Source of the DNA: a virus
Virus record (IMG/VR): IMGVR_UViG_3300025327_000016
Location: 35,840-99,839 of that record
Length of the DNA: 64,000 nucleotides
Strand: one strand, 5' to 3'
Both the position numbers and the translations under genes were made by a program. Positions within the stretch are counted from its first letter, which is position 1; every line of letters starts with the position of its first letter. Shown here piece after piece: positions 18,986 to 27,535 of the stretch. Under the pieces are notes generated by a model. It had not been told where the DNA came from. It searched no databases and saw nothing but the letters and a program-made list of their open reading frames with translations.

Positions 18986-19375
18986 ATGAATAAAATACAG
19001 CAAGCCCTAAACTCATTAATATCAGAACAGATTACTAATAAACCACCTACTACTGTTGGTTATATAACATCAAAGTATACCAACGGCTACTTTATGGTTA
19101 AATACAGAATTCCAGGTTCTGCCATAGAACATGAATCACCATTACCATATACGGTCTTTGACCGCGGTATGATGCATAAGTTGCCAACTATAGGTACACC
19201 TGTTACAATTACATTTGAGGGTGGTAATGCGACAGCAGCTAGAATTACATCTATTAACCTACCACATAAGATGTTACCAGAGAATCCAGTAAACGCCCAG
19301 CAGAAAGCTCATGGCGCAGTTACTGAACCACTTATAGACATAGCTGGAGGCAGTAATCTAAATGGCGGATTCTAA
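18986..19375 (+). CDS. Small baseplate-type protein, OB-fold-like
   Basis: This 129-aa protein lies between the giant hub and baseplate genes. Residues 20-95 alternate short beta strands (TTVGYITSKYTNGYFMVKYRIPG, then LPTIGTPVTITFEGGNATAARITSI). This resembles the OB-fold found at the base of phage spikes and gpV/VgrG-type proteins. The C-terminal 30 residues are polar. No catalytic motif is visible. No strong ribosome binding site is seen (TTTAATATTAATTT), so coupling to the upstream gene is likely. The spike/hub-adaptor role is inference from fold pattern and place. Confidence 0.4.
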   Translation: MNKIQQALNSLISEQITNKPPTTVGYITSKYTNGYFMVKYRIPGSAIEHESPLPYTVFDRGMMHKLPTIGTPVTITFEGGNATAARITSINLPHKMLPENPVNAQQKAHGAVTEPLIDIAGGSNLNGGF

Positions 19376-20198
19376 AGCTACTCAAAGCCTACAGGAAGAA
19401 CAACAACAGTTAGCTCAAGACAAAGCTCGCATTACTAATGTTTTAGATCAGATATCTAAATCTGAAGGATTAGATTACGAAAAGAAACTTGCTCTTGAAA
19501 AGCTATGGTACGTCAATAGTACTGATCCATCTGAGATTGAACAATTTAACAGAGATGATGTTGGTGTACTTGATGAAGACAGTGGCTCCGTCTTTAGACT
19601 CCATCAGCATGCAAACAAAAAGTCTATTGCTGATATATATGTGGATCCAGTTACTGGTATTAAGGTTGACAGCAAACGACCCACATCTCTACTAGAGATG
19701 GCAGATTTAGGTATACATCTGCATCATAAGTTCCATTTAATTACAGATCCCAAGGGTTTCCTGTGGAACTTTAAATATGTTAATCCAGCTATCGCAACAG
19801 AGAGTCCTAGTGGTGGACCATTTAAGTTCTTGGACGCAGCTCCTCAGTTTGTACAAAATATGCAGTCCATGTTTAATGGCTCAGGAGCATTTGAAAAAAT
19901 ACTTGGTATTAAGTTACCTTTCCCTGGATTTAATGTAAACAGTATTGTTCCTTTTATAGGAGGAGGGACAACTAATCTCTTCTCTAGTAGCTTAATGAAA
20001 TCATTGAGTAATGTCTTACCCACTAACATCCTGGGTAGCTTTGGTGGTCTAATGAAGGCTAACCCCCTATCTAATATTACTAATACTCTACAACAATCAT
20101 TAGGTAGTTTAGGTAAGATAGGCATCCCTGGTATAGGTGGTGGAGGAATTCCCCTTCCAAGTATACCCTTTAATCCGTTGAAAATATTCGGTAAATAA
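19362..20198 (+). CDS. Hypothetical baseplate/spike protein with His motif and Gly-rich tail
   Basis: This 278-aa protein overlaps the preceding gene by 14 bases. The N terminus is a predicted coiled coil (QSLQEEQQQLAQDKARI). The middle contains FRLHQHANKK and HLHHKFHLITDPKGFLWNFKY, a cluster of histidines that could bind metal. The last 110 residues are low-complexity, rich in Gly, Pro, Leu and Ser (GIPGIGGGGIPLPSIPF), and resemble the Gly-rich part of the gene at 33401. Its place before the gp25-like gene suggests a baseplate or central-spike component. I do not recognise the family. Confidence 0.35.
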   Translation: MADSKATQSLQEEQQQLAQDKARITNVLDQISKSEGLDYEKKLALEKLWYVNSTDPSEIEQFNRDDVGVLDEDSGSVFRLHQHANKKSIADIYVDPVTGIKVDSKRPTSLLEMADLGIHLHHKFHLITDPKGFLWNFKYVNPAIATESPSGGPFKFLDAAPQFVQNMQSMFNGSGAFEKILGIKLPFPGFNVNSIVPFIGGGTTNLFSSSLMKSLSNVLPTNILGSFGGLMKANPLSNITNTLQQSLGSLGKIGIPGIGGGGIPLPSIPFNPLKIFGK

Positions 20199-20221
20199 GC
20201 TATTATTTATGGAGAACTCCG

Positions 20222-20647
20222 ATGATAAATGTCCAAGACCTACTTCTAACAGATGACTTTGACTTTGTTGTTCAGGATGGTGACTTTGTTCTTGCCCCTC
20301 CTGAAGCAGCTCTCAAACAAAACATGACCCTTCGTGCTTTAGCTAATAAGGGTGATTATAAATTTTATCCTACGCTAGGTTCTAATTTAGAAAGTCTTAT
20401 GGGCAAACACAATAGTGCTGAGACGGGTATGGAAGGAGTAGAACTCCTTACCCAAGCAATGTCATTTGATAATCTAGTTAATCCATCTGATTTACGTATC
20501 GAACCAGTACCTCTAACACCCAATACATTAGCATTTTATTTACTAACTAGTGTATCAGATCTATTTGAAAATACAGTAACAGTAGTAGCTGTTGTTGATC
20601 TTAATACAGGTATAAGCTTTAAGCCAGTGGGAGAGGACGTAGTCTAA
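20222..20647 (+). CDS. Baseplate wedge protein, gp25-like
   Basis: This 141-aa protein has the typical opening of the gp25/GPW-like family: an N-terminal DDFDFVVQDGDFVLA strand pair, then AALKQNMTLRALANKGDYKFYPTLGSNLESLMGK. In contractile tails this protein nucleates the sheath at the baseplate. It is followed directly by a baseplate-J gene, the usual pairing, with overlapping TAATG. GGAG precedes the ATG. It is the best single indication of a contractile tail here. Confidence 0.65.
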   Translation: MINVQDLLLTDDFDFVVQDGDFVLAPPEAALKQNMTLRALANKGDYKFYPTLGSNLESLMGKHNSAETGMEGVELLTQAMSFDNLVNPSDLRIEPVPLTPNTLAFYLLTSVSDLFENTVTVVAVVDLNTGISFKPVGEDVV

Positions 20648-21459
20648 TGGCTATAATCAGAAGAAGCGTAGAAGAATTAGATGCTAATGCAATAGCTCGC
20701 ATAATCGCAAACACTGATCTACAGAAAATAAATACACGAGGTACATTTGTTAGAGAGATACTTCGCAGTATTAATACTACTCTTGGACAACTATATACAG
20801 ATTTTGATATAGGCTTAGCACAAAGTCTAATATCTAGAGCTGAGGGTGTATTCTTAGATGGTCTAGGTGACTTATTTGCTATCAAGCGTATGCCTAACGA
20901 GCGTGATGATAACTTCAGATTTAGAATTACCAACCAAGTACTTGAACTCGCTGATACTAATGCTACAGCCATAAGATTACAAATACTTGTTTTGGATAAT
21001 ATCAGAGATGCTATCGTAAGAGATTTCACATTTGGTATTGGAAGCTTTCAGGTATTTGTGCTGCCAGAAACAGGTCCATTATCTGATATGGAACTAGCCA
21101 ATACTCAACAGGTTATAGATGAACATAAGGCTCTTGGTGTATATGGCATAGCTACTAAGCCCATAGAGATGGCAGTAGACATTAACCTACAAGTATTGTT
21201 TAGAAAAGACACTAATCTTGCAAGTAGACCAGCATTAAGAGAAGCTGTTAAATTAAATATTATTAATTACATAGATACACTATCTCTTGGCGATACAATT
21301 ATTTTTGATCAGCTTATTAGTATTTCACTCAATACTTCTTCTGATATTCTAGATATTAATATAACAGAGATGCGTATTAACGAAGACCTGGTTTTATTTA
21401 GAGATTACATCCCTAATGAGGATGAACTTTTAATACCTGGGACTATTAACGTAACTTAA
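20647..21459 (+). CDS. Baseplate J-like wedge protein
   Basis: This 270-aa protein fits the baseplate J/gp47/gp6 family. An N-terminal helical part contains RGTFVREILRSINTTLGQLYTDFD and RAEGVFLDGLGDLFAIKRMPNERDDNFRFRI. This is followed by a beta domain and, near the end, a helical segment with RPALREAVKLNIINYIDTLSLGD and FDQLISI. These blocks occur in that order in family members, which are often 300-400 aa, so this one is slightly short. It would form the wedge dimer of a contractile baseplate. It is translationally coupled to the gp25-like gene. Confidence 0.7.
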   Translation: MAIIRRSVEELDANAIARIIANTDLQKINTRGTFVREILRSINTTLGQLYTDFDIGLAQSLISRAEGVFLDGLGDLFAIKRMPNERDDNFRFRITNQVLELADTNATAIRLQILVLDNIRDAIVRDFTFGIGSFQVFVLPETGPLSDMELANTQQVIDEHKALGVYGIATKPIEMAVDINLQVLFRKDTNLASRPALREAVKLNIINYIDTLSLGDTIIFDQLISISLNTSSDILDINITEMRINEDLVLFRDYIPNEDELLIPGTINVT

Positions 21460-21467
21460 GGGAACGT

Positions 21468-24400
21468 ATGCCTCATAACATTCGCACATTATCATCTACA
21501 GAATATCCTGTATCTAAGGAACTCCAGGCACTTATTGGCGCCTTACCTGCATTTACGGCAGCGCGTAAGAACTTTCCCTTTACTGATATAATTATTCCTT
21601 CAACAATTACGTCCAATGCAATTAAACTTGTAAATGCTATAGCTCTCACTCAAGAAGAGTTAAGACAAGATATTAAGGAGATCGTACGTAATCCATATAT
21701 TAGATTTCCCAATTACACAAATACATCTTTAGACATTATATATAGTGTAATTATTGCAGCCACACTCAGTATTACTACATTAACTGGTAATACAGATACA
21801 ATTGATATAGATGTAGTAGATCGGTTCCACGATTTTATCTACGGTAAAGCAAGCATACAAACTTTTACATCTCCTGGCACAGCTACTTTAATTCTTGACA
21901 GACAAATAGGCATAGATATACTAACAGATAATCTTCTAGTAGAGTGGGTATCATTTAACGACATATATCTCTCCTCGTCGCAATACACAATTAGTAATAT
22001 ATTAACTGGCGGCAAGTATCGTGGTAGAATAGTTATTACGGACGGCTCTATTCCGTTAGACCAGGAATTTAAAGTTCATTACACCACATACGATATCGCG
22101 TTCAAGCAAGAGGTATTTGGAGCCAGTAGTTTACAACTAGTATTTCGTAAGTCATACACTGATATTAAGATAAATTCTATATCATATAAGCCAGTAAGAC
22201 ATCATATCTTCAACGAATATGATGAAATAGGATTACTATTAAGCGAACCTCGTGTTAGTGGAGAGACTAACGAACAATATCAAAAGCGATTAAGCGATGC
22301 TTATTTATTTAATCGTAATGCTACGGAAGCTGGCTTAAGGCATGCATTAGCTAACTCTCTATTCCTAATACATCATACGGAGTGGCCTAACACTCAAGAC
22401 TCAATTACTATAAATCATCCATATGAGCATCCAATCTATATTAACTTTACACCAATAGAAGTGTTTAAATATCTTACTGTTCAAGATATATCTTCAGGTG
22501 GAGTATTAAATCCAGACAACTCCATAACGTGGATAGTCCCATTAGTGCCAGCCTCACACACTCCAGTGGAGTTAAATTTTAATATAGAGTATAGCGGAGA
22601 AACACCACTTCATACTAGCTATATACCTATCTCTATGAATAAGATGATAAACATAGCTTATATTACGCCAGTTGATGTGCCTATTAGAATACTACCAACA
22701 CAAAACATATTTAGAACTAATAACAATTACATACAGGGAACACTTCGTGTCTTTGTAGATGGTATTGAGGTAAATACTGTTGAATTAGGATATAACACAT
22801 TTGAATTAAATAACGATTTAGATGAAGATCAAATAATATCTTGCACATATATATCTGCCAATGATAGATTAATGGTAGATTTAGATGAGCGGCATTGTAA
22901 TATTGCTTTATTAACTAAGCCTATAATATCTACTCGTGCAGATATTTATGTAAATACTACGTATCCTCAATTAGATCTCGAACATAAACTCGCGTTTAAT
23001 CCAAATGAATTACGTCTAGATCATATAGCAAAAACAACCATAAGCCTTCTTAATCTGGGACGAGTAGACGCTACTAATGTAGCCGTAACAGTACATCTAT
23101 GGGATCCAATAGAAGTTACTACAACCTCTACTTCAGCTAATGAATGTTCTATTACACCAACATGCCCAACCAGTATTACCCTTACAGATAACCTACAACT
23201 ACGAGATAGAGAAATACGCTATATTAGTTGTGAAGATATAACAGTACATGATTTCTCAGATCAAGATTACTATAAGTCAACACTATTAAATGCAGATGGG
23301 ACTACTACTCGTGAGCTTAGGGGCTTTGCTCATGAACTAACACAGGCTTCCCCATTAATATGGGGACAGGTTATATGGGATAAGAGCTACTGGGGTTCAC
23401 TTAAAGAGCGAGTACAAACAATAGGTTTTACTCCAAATGCAATAGATCCTGATTTATCCAGCTTTCCAATAGATAATCTACTTATACCATTGTTGTTTAC
23501 AGCAACCGTTGAGGATATAGTTGTATTGCCAGAATCCATAGGCGACTTTCTTATTAGTCCCGATGGTTCTTTTTGGGAAGTGGTAGTGGATAATGACGGC
23601 GCACTAGGTTTAGAACTCGCTGATACAAGTGTTGTAATACCTCCGTCTCCACCAGTAGGTCCTATTAATATCTTTAAGTATTTAGATATAGGTCGTAAGA
23701 GGGATTTTCATAGTGGTGTAGGTGACTTTGATGATTTATTAGTTAGTGTCGATCAACTACTCAAAAAAAGACATCTAGACGAATTCCCCACAGACATAGT
23801 TAAAGATATTGCTTATCACGTAGATTACACAGACTACCTAGCTAAATGGTGGGTAATGCTTAATCGTGGGTGGTACTACATCAATGATCAGAAGTCTTAT
23901 ATGTTTGCAGAACCCAATACCCTCACGTTTGAAAACATAGATAGTTTTACTATCTCTACCAAGGACTTACAGGATAACTTTCCAGTATTGGTATCATTAG
24001 TAGATATAGACACAAGCGGCAATACCATTAAAACACCTCTACGTCAAGTTAATTTTTGTGATGAGAACTATAATCCAACACTATGGTTTACAGAAGAGAT
24101 ATGTGGCAATGGCAGAGATAATCAATTGTATTTATCGTTCACCGATATAGAAGCTCTTACACTGGATGGTGTAAATACATCGGCAATAGATAATATAATT
24201 ACCTTAGATAGCTATGAATGTATACCGACATCAGCTTGTTTTACGGCTAACTATCGATTAAGGGATAGTTATATTGTAAATTATGAATCAGGCTTAGTTA
24301 ATTTAAGTCAGTCCTATTCAAGGATTGAAGTTACTCATGAAACATCGGATGGATTACACAATACTAATCTAGCACTAAACCCTCTGTTTAATCCACACAC

Positions 24401-25589
24401 TAATGGATTTGTTTATCTTACAGACGAAGATGCTATACCAACTAAATTAACCTGTAGGGTTAGTCCTAATTCATTTAGAACAAACGTAAGGCAAGTTGCG
24501 ATAGTTACAGTAGAACTACTTGATGTTAATGGGACACCAATACCTAATGCGGTAGTTAACTTTAGACGCACGAGAAGTAGAGTATTAGAAACTATAGTTG
24601 GACTACCTACCCCAGTTACATCACCCAGCCCAATTAAAGTAGTATCAGATAATTTACTTAGTGATCCAACCAATAAGAAACTTAAACTCTTTCACCCATA
24701 TGAATTGGGTACTGATACATTATTTGTATGGGTTAATGGCCAACTACAAATCATTAATAGAGATTATACTGAATTAGATATTAACACTATAGAATTTACT
24801 AATCTATTAAATGCAGGAGATTGGATCTATACAAGAATACGCCTTGATGATGTTAAGCGTGAGAAACACACAGTAGTGGGTGGACAGACAGAAATATTCC
24901 TATCTAATACATTTGAATTAGATACATGGAAATTAATGGTGTATGTTAACGGACAACTGCAGCGTTTAAATGCCGACTATGTAGAAGTTGATAACACAAC
25001 TGTTATGTTTAATTACGAACTTAATGAAGATGATACAATAGAAACACATATAGTTTCTGATACGATATATGACAGTACTTATATCTATGCGGCAAATCAA
25101 CAAATAGTTAATGTAACTCCATTTGTTCCTGGTAAGGGGTTGCTTATGGTATATGTTAACGGACAGCTTCAAAGATTAAATAAGGATTATATTGAAGCAA
25201 ACACATCATCTATTAAGTTTAATTATAAATTGAACATTAGTGATTGGGTGTTTGTTAGGCAATATGTACCTGCCGTGGATAGTCCAGAGGTTGGTAATCC
25301 TATTGATCCAGATAGACAACTTATTACAATAGATGAAGTTAATGATACGGCCACAGATGAATATGGTAGGGCTTATTGGTATATGGATATATACGAGAAC
25401 ACCTATGGTATTATGCCAATAGAAGTTAATGTAACAACATATAACCCAGACTTCACCGTAGGTTATACCTTTAATTGTGGTTTAGCTATAGAGATATATG
25501 AACCCTCTATGACATTTCTGTCATTGCCTGTATACGCCCCAGACAGCGCTATAGATACAGCAGGAGGTCGGTACCTGAAATATGAATAA
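21468..25589 (+). CDS. Large baseplate/tail appendage protein with repeated beta modules
   Basis: This 1373-aa protein is mostly beta-rich. A module reading LxVxVNGQLQxxNxDYxE appears near residues 1084, 1156 and 1226, with an earlier relative near 425 (LRVFVDGIEVNTVELGY). Near 697 is SPDGSFWEVVVDNDGAL, a short motif shared with the genes at 36588 and 59326. Residues about 990-1040 look like a bacterial Ig-like fold (VTVELLDVNGTPIPNAVVNF). The protein probably radiates from the baseplate and contacts host or other fibres. No enzyme motif is seen. Its last eight bases overlap the HTH gene. Confidence 0.5.
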   Translation: MPHNIRTLSSTEYPVSKELQALIGALPAFTAARKNFPFTDIIIPSTITSNAIKLVNAIALTQEELRQDIKEIVRNPYIRFPNYTNTSLDIIYSVIIAATLSITTLTGNTDTIDIDVVDRFHDFIYGKASIQTFTSPGTATLILDRQIGIDILTDNLLVEWVSFNDIYLSSSQYTISNILTGGKYRGRIVITDGSIPLDQEFKVHYTTYDIAFKQEVFGASSLQLVFRKSYTDIKINSISYKPVRHHIFNEYDEIGLLLSEPRVSGETNEQYQKRLSDAYLFNRNATEAGLRHALANSLFLIHHTEWPNTQDSITINHPYEHPIYINFTPIEVFKYLTVQDISSGGVLNPDNSITWIVPLVPASHTPVELNFNIEYSGETPLHTSYIPISMNKMINIAYITPVDVPIRILPTQNIFRTNNNYIQGTLRVFVDGIEVNTVELGYNTFELNNDLDEDQIISCTYISANDRLMVDLDERHCNIALLTKPIISTRADIYVNTTYPQLDLEHKLAFNPNELRLDHIAKTTISLLNLGRVDATNVAVTVHLWDPIEVTTTSTSANECSITPTCPTSITLTDNLQLRDREIRYISCEDITVHDFSDQDYYKSTLLNADGTTTRELRGFAHELTQASPLIWGQVIWDKSYWGSLKERVQTIGFTPNAIDPDLSSFPIDNLLIPLLFTATVEDIVVLPESIGDFLISPDGSFWEVVVDNDGALGLELADTSVVIPPSPPVGPINIFKYLDIGRKRDFHSGVGDFDDLLVSVDQLLKKRHLDEFPTDIVKDIAYHVDYTDYLAKWWVMLNRGWYYINDQKSYMFAEPNTLTFENIDSFTISTKDLQDNFPVLVSLVDIDTSGNTIKTPLRQVNFCDENYNPTLWFTEEICGNGRDNQLYLSFTDIEALTLDGVNTSAIDNIITLDSYECIPTSACFTANYRLRDSYIVNYESGLVNLSQSYSRIEVTHETSDGLHNTNLALNPLFNPHTNGFVYLTDEDAIPTKLTCRVSPNSFRTNVRQVAIVTVELLDVNGTPIPNAVVNFRRTRSRVLETIVGLPTPVTSPSPIKVVSDNLLSDPTNKKLKLFHPYELGTDTLFVWVNGQLQIINRDYTELDINTIEFTNLLNAGDWIYTRIRLDDVKREKHTVVGGQTEIFLSNTFELDTWKLMVYVNGQLQRLNADYVEVDNTTVMFNYELNEDDTIETHIVSDTIYDSTYIYAANQQIVNVTPFVPGKGLLMVYVNGQLQRLNKDYIEANTSSIKFNYKLNISDWVFVRQYVPAVDSPEVGNPIDPDRQLITIDEVNDTATDEYGRAYWYMDIYENTYGIMPIEVNVTTYNPDFTVGYTFNCGLAIEIYEPSMTFLSLPVYAPDSAIDTAGGRYLKYE

Positions 25590-25788
25590 ACACTCATGTA
25601 AGCTAACAGCAGAACAAATTAAATCAATAATAATAGAATATAATTCTGGCATGGCATCAACAAAGTTAGCATTGAAATATTTAGTTGATAAGTCTACTAT
25701 ACTGCGTTTACTTAGAAGATATAATATTACTCGTAGAGATAAATCAACAGCACGTAGAGAAATAGATGAATGCATATTTAAGTCTTGA
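25582..25788 (+). CDS. Small orphan helix-turn-helix protein
   Basis: This 68-aa basic protein consists almost entirely of a helix-turn-helix: LTAEQIKSIIIEYNSGMASTKLALKYLVDKSTILRLLRRYNITRR. The pattern resembles resolvase-type HTHs and those at the ends of phage homing endonucleases, but no nuclease domain is present. It overlaps the end of the appendage gene. AGGAGG at 25562-25567 is 14 bases upstream, a long spacing. It could be a tiny regulator or the remnant of a homing endonuclease; I lean slightly to remnant. Confidence 0.5.
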   Translation: MNKHSCKLTAEQIKSIIIEYNSGMASTKLALKYLVDKSTILRLLRRYNITRRDKSTARREIDECIFKS

Positions 25789-25817
25789 GAGTGAGTTCTA
25801 TAATCCAAGCTAAGTAA

Positions 25818-25846
25818 TTCGGACTATAGCTAGCTATTATTATACA
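25818..25846 (+). promoter_or_regulatory. Possible promoter before the fibre cluster
   Basis: In the gap after the HTH gene, TTCGGA (25818-25823) and TATACA (25841-25846) are 17 bases apart. Each box matches the consensus only partly. The predicted start near 25853 would leave a short leader with AAGGAGA before the ATG at 25868. A palindromic CTATAGCTAGCTAT lies inside the spacer. Weak support only. Confidence 0.3.
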
Positions 25847-25867
25847 TAGAATTAAGGAGACATAGTT

Positions 25868-26404
25868 ATGCCGTTACCTCCATGGAATCACCCATCACCC
25901 AATCCAGTCGTTAATGATGAGACCATCATACGTGGTCGTCATATGAATGATATACGCGGTGCTGTAGATGATACACGTGCCAATGCTTTAGCACCTATTG
26001 ATATGAACGATACAGGTGAGAGGCGCAATGATAGGGTTGTAGCAAAGTATGCTTTTAATGCTGATTTAGCTGAGTGCTCCAACAAACTAAAAGATGAATC
26101 TGATGTTTGTAAAACATGGGCTGAACTTAAAGCAGAGCTCATCAAACAAGTATCCCACATGGATGTGCAATCACCACCTATGAATGGTGCTCCATTAGTT
26201 GGGGGAGTACATGAATTGCAGGTAACATATAGTTTTGGTTTTACAATTACACATGCTTATATAGCCTTACGTGGTGCCGATCCTTGTGCTACAAGGTCGG
26301 TACAAACTATAAGTTGGTCTGGTAGTGATGTTACGGTAAAGTATGAACAAGCTGGTACTTGTGCAAATGATGGTGTTGATGCGGTAGTAGTAGCATTTGG
26401 TTAA
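25868..26404 (+). CDS. Hypothetical fibre-type virion protein
   Basis: This 178-aa protein starts with a Pro-rich segment and a stretch typical of fibre N termini (NDETIIRGRHMNDIRGAVDDTRANAL), perhaps a short trimeric helix. The C-terminal 80 residues are beta-rich (HELQVTYSFGFTITHAYIALRG, then ISWSGSDVTVKYEQAGT) with two pairs of cysteines in the last third. It is the first gene of the fibre cluster and has AAGGAGA before its ATG. The family is not recognised. Confidence 0.35.
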   Translation: MPLPPWNHPSPNPVVNDETIIRGRHMNDIRGAVDDTRANALAPIDMNDTGERRNDRVVAKYAFNADLAECSNKLKDESDVCKTWAELKAELIKQVSHMDVQSPPMNGAPLVGGVHELQVTYSFGFTITHAYIALRGADPCATRSVQTISWSGSDVTVKYEQAGTCANDGVDAVVVAFG

Positions 26405-26415
26405 GGAGATATTAC

Positions 26416-26646
26416 ATGAGTATTCCAATTTATATTATATGTAGTGGTAATACAGTATGGGGACTATCACCTAGGCGCATGCCAGATCCTATGACTCGTA
26501 TAGAAGTAGAACTATATATAGAACAATTTAATATACCAGACAACAATATCATACCTGTTACAGATAGTGATATGTTTAGGGTTATGAATGCTTACAGAGA
26601 TAAAACATTAATTATTTCTAATGGAACATATCGTATAGGAGCTTAA
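26416..26646 (+). CDS. Small hypothetical protein in fibre cluster
   Basis: This 76-aa protein contains a short repeat-like beta segment at each end (IYIICSGNTVWGL and TLIISNGTYRIGA) around a helical centre. AAGGAGATATTAC precedes the ATG. It lies in a tight run between two fibre-type genes and is probably a small virion or assembly protein. No known family is recognised. Confidence 0.35.
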   Translation: MSIPIYIICSGNTVWGLSPRRMPDPMTRIEVELYIEQFNIPDNNIIPVTDSDMFRVMNAYRDKTLIISNGTYRIGA

Positions 26647-26647
26647 T

Positions 26648-27526
26648 ATGTCAACTTCTAATTATCCTGATAATATAGATCCTGGCTTTATAGCGCGTCA
26701 AGATGATATCGACAAGGTGATGGCAGATCATGTTAATCACCTAGAGGATGCTCTTCTTAAGATACAAAAGACATTAGGCGTTCGTCCTATGGATCAGAAC
26801 CCTACTGCGGTATGTGTAGAACAAATTAGTCCACGCACAGTAAAGAAGCGAATAGATAAGTTAGAAGAAGAATTATGTAGACTTTACAATGATCTACTTA
26901 GTAGAATCCCAGTTGGTGGTCCTGGGCCAGGTGGCACAGGCGTAACACAAATCGTAGCTGGTACCAATATTACAATTAACCCAACTGCTGGTACTGGTAT
27001 AGTTACTATCAACTCTACAGCTACTGTAAATCCTGGTGTTACAGCAATATCTACAGGCGGCAATGGATTACGAGCCAATGGTGATGTAGTACTTGCGAGT
27101 GGTAATGTTGTGATGAGTTTAATAAGTGGACACACCACCAACAACTCTGGTGCTGACGTAGATAAATTAGATGGCAAGCATTTGTCTGAAATCATGGCAG
27201 ATGTTGTAGGTTTAATACCTGCGCCTGATGCTCTTAAATTTACATCTGGTTCATATGCAGGAAATAACGTATACCCTAGAACTATTAGTTTATCATTTAC
27301 ACCTAAATTAGTTGCAATTTTTAATAATGCAGGATCTAGAAGTCATGATATGGTATTTATAACAGATTCACCATCAGGGTTTGCTATTGAAGGCACTACA
27401 CATAGCACGTCCAGTGATCTAACTCTAACTACCAATGGGTTTACGCTTTCTGATTTTACAACCTTTCAATACCCTCAGATTCTCAATAACTTTAGCAATA
27501 CCTACTATTACCTCGCATTAGGTTAA
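26648..27526 (+). CDS. Tail fibre protein
   Basis: This 292-aa protein opens with NYPDNIDPGFIARQDDIDKVMADHVNHLEDALLKIQKTLGV, a pattern common at phage fibre N termini that probably forms a trimeric coiled coil. A Gly/Pro hinge follows (GGPGPGGTG), then beta-helical repeats (AGTNITINPTAGTGIVTINS) and the fibre motif NNSGADVDKLDGKHLSEI. The C-terminal 80 residues (RTISLSFTPKLVAIFNN and onward) look like a receptor-binding tip. AGGAG lies within the end of the upstream gene, supporting this ATG. Confidence 0.6.
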   Translation: MSTSNYPDNIDPGFIARQDDIDKVMADHVNHLEDALLKIQKTLGVRPMDQNPTAVCVEQISPRTVKKRIDKLEEELCRLYNDLLSRIPVGGPGPGGTGVTQIVAGTNITINPTAGTGIVTINSTATVNPGVTAISTGGNGLRANGDVVLASGNVVMSLISGHTTNNSGADVDKLDGKHLSEIMADVVGLIPAPDALKFTSGSYAGNNVYPRTISLSFTPKLVAIFNNAGSRSHDMVFITDSPSGFAIEGTTHSTSSDLTLTTNGFTLSDFTTFQYPQILNNFSNTYYYLALG

Positions 27527-27535
27527 TATTAAAAT

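Noticed and set aside
21895-21922. TTGACA with a TATACT 16 bases later inside the 1373-aa gene
   Set aside because: It is within coding sequence with no gene start nearby; chance matches are expected in AT-rich DNA.
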